A stretch of DNA of 64,000 nt, from contig VWZL01000583.1 of NCBI GenBank assembly GCA_013396915.1, forward strand, positions 709,034-773,033. The letters are read 5' to 3'. A program made the translations under genes and the position numbers. Each line of letters opens with the position of its first letter. The first letter of the stretch is position 1. The DNA comes from Stercorarius parasiticus. Lineage: Eukaryota; Chordata; Aves; Charadriiformes; Stercorariidae. This document shows positions 1-15,700 of this stretch, one piece after another. The notes under the pieces were generated by a model. The model searched no databases, had not been told where the DNA came from, and saw only the letters and a list, made by a program, of their open reading frames with translations.

Positions 1-43
1 ATATGAGTATTGTCAACGCAATGTTAATTTAAATGAAATATGT

Positions 44-101
44 CAGAACACACGCTGGCAAATACCGAGGCACAGAACACACGCTGGCAAATACTGAGGC
101 A
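44..101. repeat. 29-bp direct tandem duplication
   Basis: Two adjacent 29-base copies (44-72 and 73-101) begin CAGAACACACGCTGGCAAAT and differ at a single base (C against T). Confidence 0.95.
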
Positions 102-3100
102 CATAAGTAACTTCATTCATGTTACTAATTCTATGAGTAAACTTCTTATTGCGCAAATAAAATTGTAGGCATGACAGGACAAGATTCAGAGTTTTCCCTT
201 TGTTGTCCTCTTACCACATGCAACAGGACAAGAGACAGAACCATGGGAGAAAAACATGTCTTAGATGAAGATAACCTATTTTGTCTGTTAGAAACAAATC
301 TTCTATTCCTCCCTTATGTTTCCTTGTAAAGAATATAGCTTCCTGAGAGAAATGAAATTTAAAAGATTTTTATTTTTCTAAAATTAACTCTCATATGCTG
401 TAATGCGACATTAAAGCAGTTGCCTGCTTATTTTAACACATTCTAAATCATATAAGAATTTCAGATGAAATACGTCAATTTTATTGTCACGAACAAGTAT
501 GACAAATAGGTATGTTTATGTACACTTAGATAACTCATTCTCCTATGTACTACACCTGAGAACATCTTTCAAAACTGTACTTCATATTTATGAAATCTAT
601 ATAATGTGCATCTACACACACACACAGATAGACACGCACTCTCACATCACCATTGAACTCTAGTCACTTTAAAACGAAAAAAGGACTTTTAAGAATACGG
701 CAATTTGCTTATATTTTTCTTATTACTTAAACTCCAGAGAACTGTACAAAACCTTTACCTCTTAGAGAATATATTTTCATAATACTAAATGTTCAGAGAT
801 TTGTAACTTCCAGTTTGTAGGAAAGAGCTACTAGAAGTACTAATAAATCATAAACTCCATCAAAATTTAACTGTCAAATTTAGCATTACAGCAACTAGCC
901 TTGAAGAAATAGCATCTGGAGCATACTGTACTGGAACAAAATATCACACTCTGTATAAGGAAATGAACTTTCACTTAAGGTTGACCAAGATATAAAACTA
1001 TTCAATGCAATATTTGAACAAATTATGCAAACATTGTCAAAAGTGTTCATTACTACTTCCCTGAAATGTTGATCACATTCAATAATCTGAAGTACTTGAA
1101 TAAAAACATCAAATACGATAGACACGAAAAACAAAGGTTTAACCTGATAGTCCCTTGAAGACAAAGATGAAATTTCATCAGTAAGTCTGAAGATTCTTAA
1201 CTTAGACTTTTACAAATAGCTAATTCACATGTGCATCACTGCTGAGTCATGTCATCTGATAACATGAACATGACTTATATAACTAATGTACAATATGCAG
1301 ATTAAAAATACTTGCATTCATTCCTGAATTGTCACAAAAACTATAATGCTAAAGTATGTGTAATTGACTGATTAGTAAATTCAGTATTTTTAGCTGTTGA
1401 TGGAAAATTTACCAAAAAAGCCTGTTGCTTTCACTTTCTTCATAGTTGTTTTGGGTTTTTTTTAAGTTCAAAGCTGTATCTTCTCTCAAAGTGTCAAAGT
1501 CTCAATTTTTAATATAAAGCTGGTATTATATTGAAGATGACTGTAGTGGCATGAGTTACTGGGATACAAAGTTATCCAATAGTGAGCGTACAAGAAGAAA
1601 GGGATCCTTGAGGATGTAAGACTTTATCTCATTTGCTATTACTCTAATGGGAAACTGTAGGCCATTATGGACAAACAAGTCAGCTGGCAGGAAAGCTGCA
1701 CAATTTTCACCTGAAACATTCTAGGAGCATAGGCTTATGCATATAAGAGTCATAAAACGTTATATCCAAAGTTAAAGATAATTTTCTCTAAAGGTTACTT
1801 GACAAATTTCATCTATCTTGGTACTTAAAGACACTTGAGAAACCTAAACCAAGCCTATATTTAATTCTATTTGCATAGCACAACAAAGTAAGGCAGCTCG
1901 GGTCTATTGTGATACTAATAGTATAACTTCATCAACTTTAGTAAGATTATTCTTCACCCACAGACATGCAAGAGACTTAAAGGCACATTTACATTATACT
2001 GATCTATTGCTGTCACTAGGAAAACACCCTATTCTGTATGCGTGCAAGTATTTAATCTTTTCTGCATGAAACCATGTCACTTTTTCTGCTAGATTTGCAC
2101 GTTTGCAAACTGTATCACTGTAACAATTTCTTCAGAATTTCTTATACACATTTTCAAATTACTAAATCATTAAGTTGCTATTACTGCTAGGAGCAGATCA
2201 ACTTGGAATGGACTCTGAAGTACCACATAGAAAATCTCATACAAGATCTCTAATAAACAGCCCAAATTTAATTTTTTCCAGTGACAAGATATTTTAGATT
2301 AACTCTCTCAGAAATATTCTTATTATCTGCACTGCCAATAGTCAGCTCTTCTGATCTTGTCATCACTCCTCCTTGCAAAAAAGCAGAACACGGGACCTTC
2401 TAAAACATTAAGCTGAAGGAAAATAGCCTATTTGGAACAAGGGTCTAACAGAAAGGCCTCTTTCTTTTTCGAGCTGGAACAGAAACCTCGTGAACCCTCC
2501 TCTGATCTTCAACAGAATTTTTGTTACTTCTCCAAAAATCAACAGGGTTTGGGAGTTATTTAAAACTGTGAGGAATCTCAACAGTGAAACAGCATAAGTT
2601 TGTTCATCGCATCAAGTTAATATGTCTAGGTTCTTTATTTTTTTTGGCCAAGTTGTCACTGATCGTGGAAATCATTATGTCCAAATGATGAGAAAATACC
2701 ACTGAACAAAAATGAATTAAAGGCACACTCACGATTGTCAAATTCTTCTATAGGCTATACAAATTTAAAATAATCCTGATAAAAAATTCCTTAAAAAACA
2801 AAGCCATCATGTTTTAAAATGGTATACATTTTCTGCTAATTTTTAATACAGCAATCCTCTTTAGATTTAAGCATTTACACAGTCCTTTTTGCCCAATAAT
2901 CACGATTCCAAAACTCCAGTGTCTGCACTGCACTTCTCGTAGTAAGAATTCATTGAGGATTCCAACACCTTGAGCAGAATAAAGGGAACTGTGCACATAC
3001 TTTGTGGAAACATATGTTTTATGCTCTTCATCTGTGACATCATTTACTCTTATTGATGAAAATATTACAACTTTCAACAAAGTTTTTTCCAGATTGCAGT

Positions 3101-5288
3101 GAAGCACAAAATACCACACTATGATTTTCAGGTTTGATTCTCTTACAAAGTGCTTTTGTTTGGATTATTTTTCCATTACTGTGTTTGAAAAAAAGACAAG
3201 GTCACTTAGCATTACTAAAATGATAGCAATAATTCCAAGTCTTAAGCGAAACATTCCAAAACAATATCAAAATATGCTCTCTGACAAGCTTTAGAAAGTT
3301 TACATGAAAAACCAAGTCTTCCTCTTCATTGGGCTGCTTAGCAGCAAGAATCAAAGGTTCTTCCCACTTTCTTATCACAATAGAAACAAGTATGTTTCTA
3401 TTTAATCTCAGTTCCAAGTGTATATGCTGAACGAAAGCATTTCAGATGCTTCAGCTACTGAAGCCACATAGTCACAAATCTTTTAAAGTTGTCTATGTCT
3501 ACCTTTGTTTAGATACAGTAACTTGGCAGAACGATAGCTTAATAATACGTTCCTAAGGATAGCATTCTCCCATTTACAATAAAAACATTTCTACATTAGA
3601 TATTTAGAGCTTAATAATTAGAATAAATAAAAAAAATAACCTTTTAATATAAGTGAGGAACTAAAAATACACCCCGAACAAGTAACGCTGTATTTCCCCT
3701 TAGTAAAAGCACGTTAGATGTGTTGCAAGATTGTTAAACTCAGTACAGTAAGTCCACATTGCCTCCAAATTGCCATAAACAATAAACAAGATATTACACA
3801 GCAGAAGCTGACTGAATTCCAGATCTTTGAGGAGAGAACAACTTACAACACAATTCTCTGACATCAGTCCTTGCAGATAGAGGTACGTACAACTCGGCTG
3901 TGAATTTTAATTTCTGAAAGAAACCTCAAAGGCTCCCAGTCTGGTCCAAGCTTCAGAACACCCACTTAATTGCACACGCATTTAGGGCTTTCACTTTATT
4001 TTAATGAAAGAAGACTAAAATTGCCATCTCTCACAATACCTGGCAGACTATTAGGTACTCTGATGTAAACATCGATACCAGGAAAGCATTCTACCTTTGT
4101 AATATCAATTTTTTTAGGTCTCTGATTGGACAAGATGTAGCATTCCTGAACGTAAGGAAAAAAAAAATATCTGTGTCTTCAGCAGTGATTCAACTGGTGT
4201 GTATCCATTACTTGACGAGTGGAATTCTTCAGCAACAACACGTGCCCGCCACTTCATGAGATGAATTGAGAATGTCATTTTCTCAGAGTGGTCTGAGTGG
4301 TTAATCTGATGCAAACAGATTCTCACTCTATAGAGAACTTGGTCAGGTAGCCTCTCACTGTAACTTTTTTACTCAATTCTTCAACATATAGTTTGATAAG
4401 CCCCTTGTTAATGGCGCTACAGAAAATGTGTCCTGGCTATTACATCTTGTGACCAGTAGGAAGTATATTCTTGAAATTAATGCTGTGTTGGATTCTCTCT
4501 CTCCTACCTCTTAGCAGCTTTACTGGTACCCCCCATTAAAGTCAAAGACAGCATAACCATCACTCGCCCATAATAATAATGGTCAGATACTTTCTGCAAG
4601 CTCTGCAAATTAACACCATTCATTTTTTGGAACAAACTTATTCTATCAATAATGAAGACAAACAGCCTAGAGGGGTTTTCAGCAGGGCTTACAGTCTGTT
4701 TCATTCCTATATTTAAAATTCCTTTGTTTGCTTTTGTAATGGTTCCACATTGACACTGTGACTAGGTATCTACAGAACTACATGAGTTAACTTTAATGTG
4801 GTCCGTTTTATCATGTCTCCAAGTATCCTGCGTAGGCATATAGTTCTTCAGAGATCATGCAGTATCTACCGCCAGCTCTGATGAGACTAAATCTCCTGTC
4901 TGAGTTCAACTGCCTGTATTCACTATTTTTATTTGTTGCCTCATCTGCTGATGCCCTTTCAAAGTGTTTGTGATTTAATTAACTTGGAGAATTCCCCACC
5001 TTTCTAAATGACTGAGGACAACCTTATTTTCACATAGTATTGTAGCGCACAGCAGGCACAGCACAACTGTGGTACAGACAGAATGTCCAAGCCGCATTCA
5101 CAGCTAGTTGCATTAATCCCAGTGTAACATCGTCAAAATCAATGAAAAGATCCCCAAAGCTGACAGGCTTCCCTTACAACCATCTCAAGGTAATTCAAAT
5201 TCAGACAGACACATAACTTTAAAAAAATAAAATTAAAAATTCTAAAGCATATACAAAAATCATTTGGCAGATCTACTGAGCACTACTC

Positions 5289-5324
5289 AGTACCTCTTGA
5301 AGTACCTCTTGAAGTACCTCTTTC
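5289..5324. repeat. 12-bp tandem repeat, three copies
   Basis: The unit AGTACCTCTTGA is repeated three times, the last copy with its final two bases changed. Confidence 0.93.
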
Positions 5325-8300
5325 AGGTCGATAAGAGGCACGCAAGAAATGCACAAAAAATCATGAGTGTCAATGAAAAAAGAGCAGTTACAGCAGTTAC
5401 AAAAATAAATTTAGTATCCAGTTTACATCATGGCTTCTTCCTTTTACTACTTTCACCAAAAAAACAGTGTCCCAGAATGGCTTATGTTAGGAACCATCCA
5501 AACTAAGGCTGGTAACAAACCTGGTTAAGCAGTGACTACGCTTTCAATTCAGTTTTTTGAAATCCTTTCAGTTCATTTTCTAAAAAGTTGTTTTATCGAC
5601 AATGTATTTGAACTATTAATGCGTGCAAGAGTTTGACTCTAAGTTATCATTACTGGTTTCACTGTATTAAAGGACAGCATAGAATTGTTTGCATTAATTT
5701 AAGCTTTTTGTTTTCTAATATGTAGAACGTGATATTTCACAGTTGGTAATGTTTCTGCAACATGGCAGCAGTTCACTTACTCCAAGCCTTGCCTCCTCCT
5801 ATAATAGAGTTTACGTGATCCGTATAATAAGCCACTCATTTTAATTACAAGACGTGGGGCTATTTCCCACTGACAGATCCTCATTTCCTTTCCAGAACAT
5901 TGCCTTTTAATTTCTAAATCACTTGTGTATCATTGTAACTAACAAGTATTCTGGGAATACAGCCCTGACTGGATGTTCTAGATCAAAGCGATCTGTTGAT
6001 AGCAAGAAATTTTTCTAATAAAACAGAAGTAGCCTGAAAAATCCTACACGTAGCAGAGGAGCGTGGATTTAGGGCTGCATACAAGATAGAGCTCAGACAG
6101 ATAAGAATGCAATATTTTACGAGAAGAGTGCAAATGTAATTCAAGAAGTGCAAATGGACCGGGCCACAGAACAATCCGATCCAGCCTGATTTTTCTGCTG
6201 GAGCCCTGGAATGGGGAAAGTTGCCATTCCCTGTCACACACATCACGTACAAAAGGGCAAGAGTGTCAGGATGCAGGACTCCAGAGTAAAACATGCTGGC
6301 TGTCAGATCACGCTTCTGTGGATAAGCAGCAGCAGCACTGAAAAGGGTGCACTACTTAATCAGAATTTAGGGCGGGGCGGGGAGATTCTACCTAAACTTC
6401 TGTTCCTTCTCCTGATTTTTTAAATTTTTTTTAAGAGAATCAAAATTATCAGTGATGGAGTTCACATTTACTGCAAGTAAAGGATATCTAATACCTCAAA
6501 ACAGGTCCATGTTTTTGCTTAAGTCTACCAAAAAATTTCAATTCATGGAAGATAAATAAAGCTATATTGCAGTTGTATATCACAGGAAACAAAGAAATAT
6601 CAAACAGCATAGTATCAGATTGCAGTAAAATGTTTCTATTACTTCTGTGATACAGGTAGAACTGTTTTCTAATTCCATGCAACTTAGAATGAAAAATTAA
6701 ATCTCTGGCAAGTCTCAGACACATGAAAAATAAATGGACCGTTTGCTAAAGCAAAATTCTGATGTGTAATTCCAAATTATCTCCCACTTCTGTCCAATCA
6801 TTAACAACTAGTTTTCCAGTTGTGGAAAATCCTGCCACAAACACAAAGACCCAAGAAAAAAAAGGTGCAAATGTGACCCTTCTAGGAGGCCATATAAAGA
6901 TTCTGTATTCCTCAGGCACTTCTAAATACAGCTGCATAAGATGCTGCCTGCATTTCGCAGTGGGGCTTTTTTGAGTTAAAAACAAACAAACAAAACCCAA
7001 AAAAACCTGAACAAACCCAATTACTACACAGTAACTTTACATCTCCTTGCAATAACAAGAAATACAGTACTAATGCTGGACTACATGATTTGTTCTCACT
7101 GATGGAAAACTAATGATAACTTCATTGCTGTTTTGGTATACAACCATAACAAATGTGTTTATAAAGAAAGTCTCTAAAATGCATAAGGTCATGATGTAAT
7201 GAACTAGAATGACAAAAAGCAATAGCTGTTTAAGGGTGGCTTATCATTCACTTATCACAACAGTAGTATTTTACTGAAAAATATTGGTTTTTTTTTTATT
7301 TTGTAAGATATGGACTGTAATTAAGTGTAGTACATTTTGCAAAAAAACTCTTTTTCTTTTATGTGCTGTAAATCACAATTATAGAAATACCACATTTTAA
7401 AATATATCTTTAAAATAATTTACAAAAAATGAATAAAAAAATGTATTTTCAATAGTAATAGTTTCAATTTAATAACCTAACATACAGATGCAAACCTTCA
7501 CTTATAAAAACAGGTATCTGAGTAACTTACGTCATATAAACTGTGTAGCTGCAGTCAGTGCAACTACCTTGAGGTCTTACACCAGCAATTTGCAAAGGAC
7601 TGTCTCCAATCAGAGGCCTTTTGTAATTTTAGGGAAGTCTCCAGAGGAAGCCTGCTATGTTCAAAGCACTCCACCTGAACCATGTGCCTAAAATGATCAG
7701 AACCTAAGCATATAAAATTATACATTTATTTTATGATTGTCAGGATCTGGCAACCCATCCATCACTAACAGAGATAAAATCTGCCTTTAAATATAATTGT
7801 TAAACATTAAATCTACCATCACTATAGTTAAAAAAAAAATGAAATAAGTGTAGCTAAAACTACACGCTCATACACCATACAACATAATGAATAACAACAT
7901 GCTTAATCTGAGAATACATTCCAAATTCTTCTCTCTTATATACTAGAGTCAAACATCAAGTATTTAGTTCCTTAAAACTGTTCAGCTTATCAATATCCAT
8001 AAACCAGTTTCATACACACTAAAAACAAGGGCTTTGTGATTATATACAGACTGATAAATCTGTGGTACATTTTTGCATATTTCTTTTACCTTACACTCTC
8101 AATTACAAAACAAATTTATGGATATTAAAAATACTGAAGCAAAAGACGAAGAAGAAAACTAGTGTTAATATCGTGAAACCACCTAGCCCAAGAGAAGTTG
8201 AAATCTATCTGAATATAAGAATATGCACTACAATTATTCATTACATTCAATTAAATGTTTTAACTAATCACAACTCTGAAAAAGGATAAAACTATTTATT

Positions 8301-9500
8301 AAAAAAACACTGAATGTAATATGATTAATCGATTAACCTTTTAAAAAAGCTGTGGAAGTATTGCTCTCACGTAATATAGATGGTAGAGAAAAATTGTTAC
8401 ACCTAATAAAACAACTTGCTTATGCAACACATAACGAATTCTCGATCACATGTGGAAAGGATGTTGTTGTTCCTCAAATTAATTTTTAAAAAATTTTTTT
8501 TTTTTTATTTCAAAGGTTTTAAACTCCCTTCTTGTATTTTCTGTCCTAAGAAAGGGCCAACAAGCATGTAGAATGAACCCCTCCACGAACTGATGTGTCA
8601 GCTGAAGCGCAGCACATGTGTCTCACCAGTGTCCCACCACAATCTTTCTTATCCGTCTACTGTATTACGCACTGCAGGAGTCTGCACAACTAGCTGGAAA
8701 AACCTGTGATTTCACTCTTCCTCCCATCCTTTGCAACTGCAACATAATGTAATTTGATCTCCCAACATCTTTAAATTTTAATAAACTTAAAAGCTGTAGC
8801 ATTCTGATCAAAAATTAGCAGCTCCATCATTCCCTATTATCAATGCACCTTGCATAAACTTCTTCTGAGAACTGCATACTAAAAATCTCTGTGTTTAAAT
8901 GCCAAGGAATCACATCACTAGAAACATTATTATACACCTTTTCTTAAATGCCTCTTTTTGAAAGATACATTTGTATACAAGGGTGTATAAATTCAAATTT
9001 AAAAGACTGTTTGATATCCAATTTACTTCTCTTAGAATGTTTTAGTTCTTGTAAACTCCATAAATGTGCCACGCATTTTTCCCCTCTAAATTTTGCACTG
9101 TGAATTTTACTAATACCTTATCTTTAATAAAGAACATGCAGATTGTCTTGGGTTTGGGAGGTTTTCAGATTTCCTTGATTTTGAGGTATTTTTTAGCAGC
9201 AGGATACAAAAGACACTCCTTAATCTTTTTAGTACAGGAACAAAACATCTTTTGCATCAAGATAAAATCACTACATCACGAATGTTAATATCATTCTGTG
9301 AAAAATAATATCATATAAGTAAAAAAGACCATCCCTTTAGGGAGAAATATTGTGTTAAAGTGGATTATTCTTTTAGTAATGTAATGGAAAGGCATTCCAC
9401 CTAGTCCCAGAAGAAAAATCAAAATATGCATTTAAATGGAAATATTGTGAAATGGATAGGACAAAAAAACCCCTCAGAACTGTAAAGAACTATGAATATA

Positions 9501-9535
9501 TGCACACACACATACATATACATGTACACACACAA
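9501..9535. repeat. CA/TA-rich simple repeat
   Basis: Alternating CA and TA dinucleotides with interruptions; AT-rich sequence with TATATATTTATG follows to about 9620. Confidence 0.85.
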
Positions 9536-12500
9536 AACCACATACGAAATTTTATTTATATAATTTTTTTCTATTTAATTCTACACATATATATTTATGC
9601 ATATAATTTTAAATTTTAAATGATAAGTTTGTAGCTCTAGGCTTATTTTGCAAATATCAAGATGCGGTAACATTCACATATACTGGTTTTGGCCACAATT
9701 TCAAATAATATATACAAAAGTTGGAAGTATTCTTTTTTAATTTTCTGCACATTTTGTGCCAGACCATATTCTAAACAGCTTTTACAAAGTGATAATGTTT
9801 CACTGACAGTGTTTTGTGTACTTCACATAAAATTAAATCTCAGACAAACCTTGAGAAAAAGAAAGCAGAAAGCTAAGCAATACAGCATGTTGCTCTTTTT
9901 GACCCACAAACGATTATCAGTTATTTTAGAAGTTATGACAGTTTTCTCAAGTCCTTAAGGAGTCTGACACCATTGGTATAGCTTTTAACACTGCATTTAT
10001 GTTTATATTACAATACAATAAAACAGCAGGAACAGCGTTCAAATTACTTGGGTATTGGACGCTTTATTGAAAATAACAGTATTACCATAAAATAACAAAA
10101 TTAGACTTTGAATGTGCTAAGTAATCACTACTATCCATGCCGCACATGAATAATGGGATGAATTTTGGAAGACGTCATCAATTGCAATGACTACTAGATC
10201 TGTATCTCTAATGGAAGACTGTGTTAACAGTAAACACTAATCAAACTGAATAACCAGCGGTATGTCAATACTTGAAAAAGTCGTTGTGAAATCAGTGCTA
10301 TGCTAATTATTTATTGTTACCATGCAGATGACTTAATCATTAGAGCCAATATTTATTATTCTTTGTCAGGTACGAATAAAAAGCAGAATGTAAACAACAC
10401 AACCACTCTCCTCTCTCCCTGCGAGTGCTACCACAAAGCACAGTACCAATGGCATAGTAGTTAATTTATATGACTATATTAATAATTTTATCATTATTCT
10501 TTCATAATATGTGAATTCACAGCTACATTTTCTTATTCTCTGCCTTCATTTGCTGTTCAGTTAATCAACCTTGATCCCACATCACTGGGATCTTTAAGAG
10601 CTACATGGGAAAAGAGAGTTCGTTTTTAAAACAGTCTTGATATTTTGTAGTACTTAATTCTAGAAATGCAAGGCTAAATTATGTTAATCCTCTCAGGCAA
10701 ATCTGAAAGCAGCTACACTCAAATACGGACAAACTTATTCACCATTTTCTAACTAAAAACTTCCATATTTTCAATGTCAGGGGAAGAGAAGCTTAGCAAG
10801 ATCGGTAACAGGTGATAACGGTTTGGCAACTTAACGAGATGCATTATAAAGGCCTCAGAAAGAGAAATCTGAGATGACTTTGTATTCACTATCATGGTCA
10901 ATCACACTAGAAATCAAAGCTCAGTAGGTAAAACACTGAAAGAGTATTCTCACCCATAGATTCTTCTAACTACTCTGCCTAAAAGACTTTTTGCAAGTGT
11001 CCTATTAAAAAGATTAAATAGGTGCTTAAGAAAATTCTTCGAAGATAGCAGATACTGCAATTATCCCTGATGCATAAGGATACAAACCCCAAAAGACAAT
11101 TACTAAGTATAAAACTAGACAAAGTTAGACATGGTTGTTAATACTGTAACTACATACACTTTGAAAAATAAAATATAAAAATAGATATTAATCCATTATA
11201 AAAGAGTTCAGCAAACTAAGTCAAATTAAAAGTGATGCGTCTACTGCTTTTAATTTATGTTCACTTCTAAGCTTAATCAGAAAATCTATTTCAAAGCAAA
11301 TGCTCCAGCTCCTAATGACTTGCCTTGCATAAAGGGTACACACCTGAAACAATGACAGCTAAGAAATCCTTTGCAACTTCTGCTGAGACTTTGAAACTCG
11401 GTCTGAATCCTACTTTAAGGGAAACCTATATAAATTGCAACGTAGGCAACCACTAACTGATACGACTCAATGTGGTTTCTTTTTTTTTTTAAATCTGTTT
11501 GATGCAGCCTTCTCTCCTCTTGCATAAAAATGAAATAAAGAAGTACTTCAAGAAAACCAAGCTTCAGCAATGTATAGGCATGAGATGTCCCTGCTTTTTT
11601 CTTAGTTTGACCTGCATTTTCAATACCTTTCAATGGTATATAATTTTGTTTCTAATAAATATAATTTACAATACTGAATAAATAATACATTTTAAAATTT
11701 CTTGCGATTAAAGAAAAGGTGCTTACTCAACAAAAGCACTCAGCAGAACTCCTGCTTTCTTTACTGCTTTTGTTACAAATATTTTTAGATATTCCAGGTC
11801 AGAAACAGACCATTCTGTAATGTAATCAAGTGGAATGATAGAGGCCACAAAATACCACTTGGTAATTTTCACACTGAGTCCAATAGCTAAAAGATCAGGC
11901 TGTAAGACTGTTGCAAAGACTAAATTCCATTCTTCTCTGTATCATTTTGCTTTATGTGTTAGCTGGGAGCTTAATGGCGTTATCTATCCATTAAAACACA
12001 GTATTTTTAAGGTATCGAATTCCCATCATAAAGACTTCCTACTCTGAGCAGTTTACTAAAGAAACCATCAAAAATAGGCAACATCCTCTACCAAATTCAG
12101 TCAAATTCACAGAAACTATAGATAACACACAAAAAAACTAAAAATCAAGTCTCACAAGCCTCTAAAAAGGAGTCGGTATTTTTTAAAGAGGGTAGGTATT
12201 TCAGCACACCTGTTATTCAGACATTTGGAAAAGATTTACCTTCATCTCCTGTCTTCACTACCTGGCTTTACCCAACAAAAGCCGACTCATCTACAAACTG
12301 CCCAGGCAATTAATGGCTCCCTGCGACTCCTGGTACAAGAGCATCCTGAGCTCTACTTTTAAGGACAGTGGCAAGCCTGGCCAGGGATTAACATCCCCAG
12401 CCTCTCTGGGAACCATTGGCACTGCTCCTTCCGTGAGAGCAGAGAACAGAGTACTCTCTCTGTCTCTTCCAGCAGTCTGGATGTGCACAAGAAGGAATTC

Positions 12501-12728
12501 CCCCTTCCTATTGATTACACTAACAGTGGGCAGCTTCTTAGCTTAGCATACAGTTTATGCCTGATCCACTGCCTTTCCAGTTTAATAATGAATGCGTACT
12601 CTACCTGACATTACGCAATCAGAGGTATCATCAGGTTATACAATGGTAATACAATCTGTTATTAGTAAGAAACTGGAAAAAGAGTTGTGATGTAAACACT
12701 TAAGAATAAATGCAAGAAGAATTTTAAG

Positions 12729-12753
12729 ATGTGCCCATTTAAAATGGGCACAT
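12729..12753. repeat. perfect inverted repeat, 12-bp arms
   Basis: The arms ATGTGCCCATTT and AAATGGGCACAT are separated by a single A, giving a near-perfect palindrome. It is in DPH6 intron 3. Confidence 0.93.
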
Positions 12754-15700
12754 TGCCCCCTTAAAACCTGAAAGCAAATGTGTGTCTGAATATGGGGGAG
12801 AGGAATATTAATTTATATTTCTTCCAAGTGGGCAAAAGTGAGGCTTTCCTTCCTCAAGGAAGACATGTCCTTAGTCATCATGAGAGTGCCAGAAAGGGTA
12901 CACGAATATGAAGGCAAGGTGAATAAAAGAGACAGGTTGGCAAGTTAGCAATGTCTTAGAGAATAAGAAAAAAATACAGCTTGCTGGGGCAATACCAAGA
13001 TTAAATGCAGGCAAATGTTTAACAATGGAGACAGAAAGTAAGGAGAGGAATTTCAGAGTAAAAATAGAGAAAATTATGCAGAAAAATAATATCAGGAAAA
13101 GGTGTAGACCAGAAAACATTGCAAAGAAAAATCAGGAACCCTGCCAGAGAAACCTGGCACTTATTCCAGGTTAAGATCCTAAACTCATTCCAAAGGCAAA
13201 CAAGAATGGGTGACGTAGAGTCAAGTTATTGAGCAAGAAGAGAGGAAAGATTAAGGTATACCTTTTACCCATCTTCTTCCGAATTCCAATATCCTCCAAA
13301 GTATGCTTTTCTTTTAAAAAACCTCCAACATTTATTTTAGTTCTTCCATTCCTATCCCAGACATGCCTAAACACTTAAAAAAAAGAATCCAAGAAAATGC
13401 AACAAATGTAAAGATAAGTTATACATTTGATCACTCTTCCTCTGGTCAGCTCTTTTCTCCTTTATTTTAAGCAAGATTTTTAAAAAATGCAAAACGTTAG
13501 TTTAAACTCACAGTACAATCCAAATAATATTTTATTGAAGGTTATTATTACTGTATGTGCTGTTTTAATATGAAATTGTTAGCAAAAAAGATAAAATCAC
13601 TTATTTGGAGCAACAGAGATCCCTTTGGTGCCTTCTCTGCTTAAAGCCAACAGCATGTTCTTTACCATCCAGATTCCACATCTTTAAAAATGTGTATCAA
13701 AGCAAGCTGAACTTTAAGTTTTCTGGTATTGCCAGTAGGTAACCATATCACAGAGAAGAGAATACATGTCTTCCTTTATCATCCCTCCTCCCTCACTCCT
13801 CAACTGCAGGCAGATTGTTATGGTATTCTCCGAGATTAAGAACAAACTGACTAATTAAGAAGACAATATTGCTTGAATCAGAATTTCTCAAATTGTTTGT
13901 TGCCTAAACTAAAAAAGCATCTCCAGAATGCTTTAATGTTGAAAGATATATGCATTAATTTTATACTGCAGGTTCTGTCATATGCCTCTTCTCTAATTGA
14001 GGTGCTACAATTATTTACCATGGGTTTCGGTTTGTGGGGTTTTTTTAATGCAGAAATTGAAGTTTCAGAGGACCAAGACATCTAAAATTGCAAATATGTA
14101 CTTATCATGACCTGTGCCCTTGGCATAAGTGACTGTGGACTGTAGTAACAAGATAAGAGGAAAAGGAAAACAGCTTTTTATTAAGAGCAGAAGCATTTTG
14201 TTCACCAGAGAATCTACCAGGCAAGGAACAGTCTCTGAGTCTAGTCCAACACAAACTGACTGTATGACACAATAACACAGTTTAAAAAAAAAATAAAAAT
14301 CAGCCAGACAGGGACAAGGACATTAAAAATGTTTATAGATGGTGGAAGTTCAGGGACATTCACATTCATTAAGGTTTCAGTCCACTTCCAGTTCTCAGAG
14401 CAGACATTTGCACAATAGGCTGCCCGCTAGTGAGCTTTCTTACTCACTACAAACAAGAAAATATGCGGAGCCTTCCCAGAAACACTTTTGTCTCATTTAA
14501 CAGAAGCAAAATATTTCATATCAGGCTTTCAACCTGAATTGCCACTGATTTATTGACAGACATCAGTTTTTAAACTGAGAAGTTTTCATGGTCTCAATGT
14601 TTTAAACCAGTGTCTCTTTTTCACACTGCATATGATAATATACAGTTCCACTGTGATTGTATGCTTGGGAGGTCAAGGATCCCAAACCCATTTTCATTTG
14701 AAGAACTAAAATAACATGAGACTTGGAAGTGTAGTCTCAGTCAAGAGTTGTTAATAAGATACAATTAACAAATTAGGTTGAAAGTACTTCGTATGTTTTA
14801 AATGTACATACAAACAAGAATGCAACATCCTGTCAAACATGCCAACTACTGAAACATACCAACAAATGACCAAAGAGAAAGACGAGTTCTACACTTTGCT
14901 AAAATATGAAGTTAAACATTAGAGATTACCCTCGCCTAATAAAGACATAATTGCATAATTAAGGAATTGAAAACTTTTATTCTCCTTAAGTATGGACAGC
15001 GTATCTTGTGCACAAGAAAAAAACAACAAAAGGCTTGGGGAGAAAACTAAATCTGGATGGATTCTGTGTGGTTTCAAAGGGGAGACTGTAAATGATAATA
15101 CTTTCAACCCAACAGGAATCAAGGCAAGTTAAAACCTAATGATCAACTTTGAGAAAAACTGTATAGGAAGGTCTCAGTTCTTCAATGGAAGTTGCTAAAT
15201 ACGCTTCTCAAAAAAAAATGCAACCAAAGGTATAACATATGTATAAAAACTGAAAACCTGACTGCCACCTCATCAGAAAACTGCAAGTGAGCTGAATGAG
15301 AGAATGGGGAGCAGGGTGAAAAAAAGCTTTCTTATGCAGTCTTAGCACAAATCACTTAAACATAGTTTACTCATCATTTCTCCACTTAAGATATTTTACA
15401 GATACATTGCAACTGTGCTATCCTCTTAGTATATCACAAATACATGCTCAGAGATTGCTAAGTGAAGCAGGGAAAAAATTATGACAAACTTCAGAAGTGA
15501 TGGAAAGGAAACTTCCCAGGAACTAGGAGGAGTTGAATATCACTTGCTACAAACCTGCATGCCAGACCACTGATTGAAAACAAGCCTGGAAGCAAGGATC
15601 CTCCTGCTTTTGAATTTCTTATAGATTTAACGATTTTATTTTTTTTTAACATGATATATTGCTTTGATCAAAATACATAAAGTCTAATACCTGGAAGACT

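Noticed and set aside
6746..7000. 84-codon minus-strand frame with a fairly normal-looking C-terminus
   Set aside because: No homology recognised, no conserved motif, and it begins in a GTTT-repeat. It was not a match to the missing DPH6 exons.
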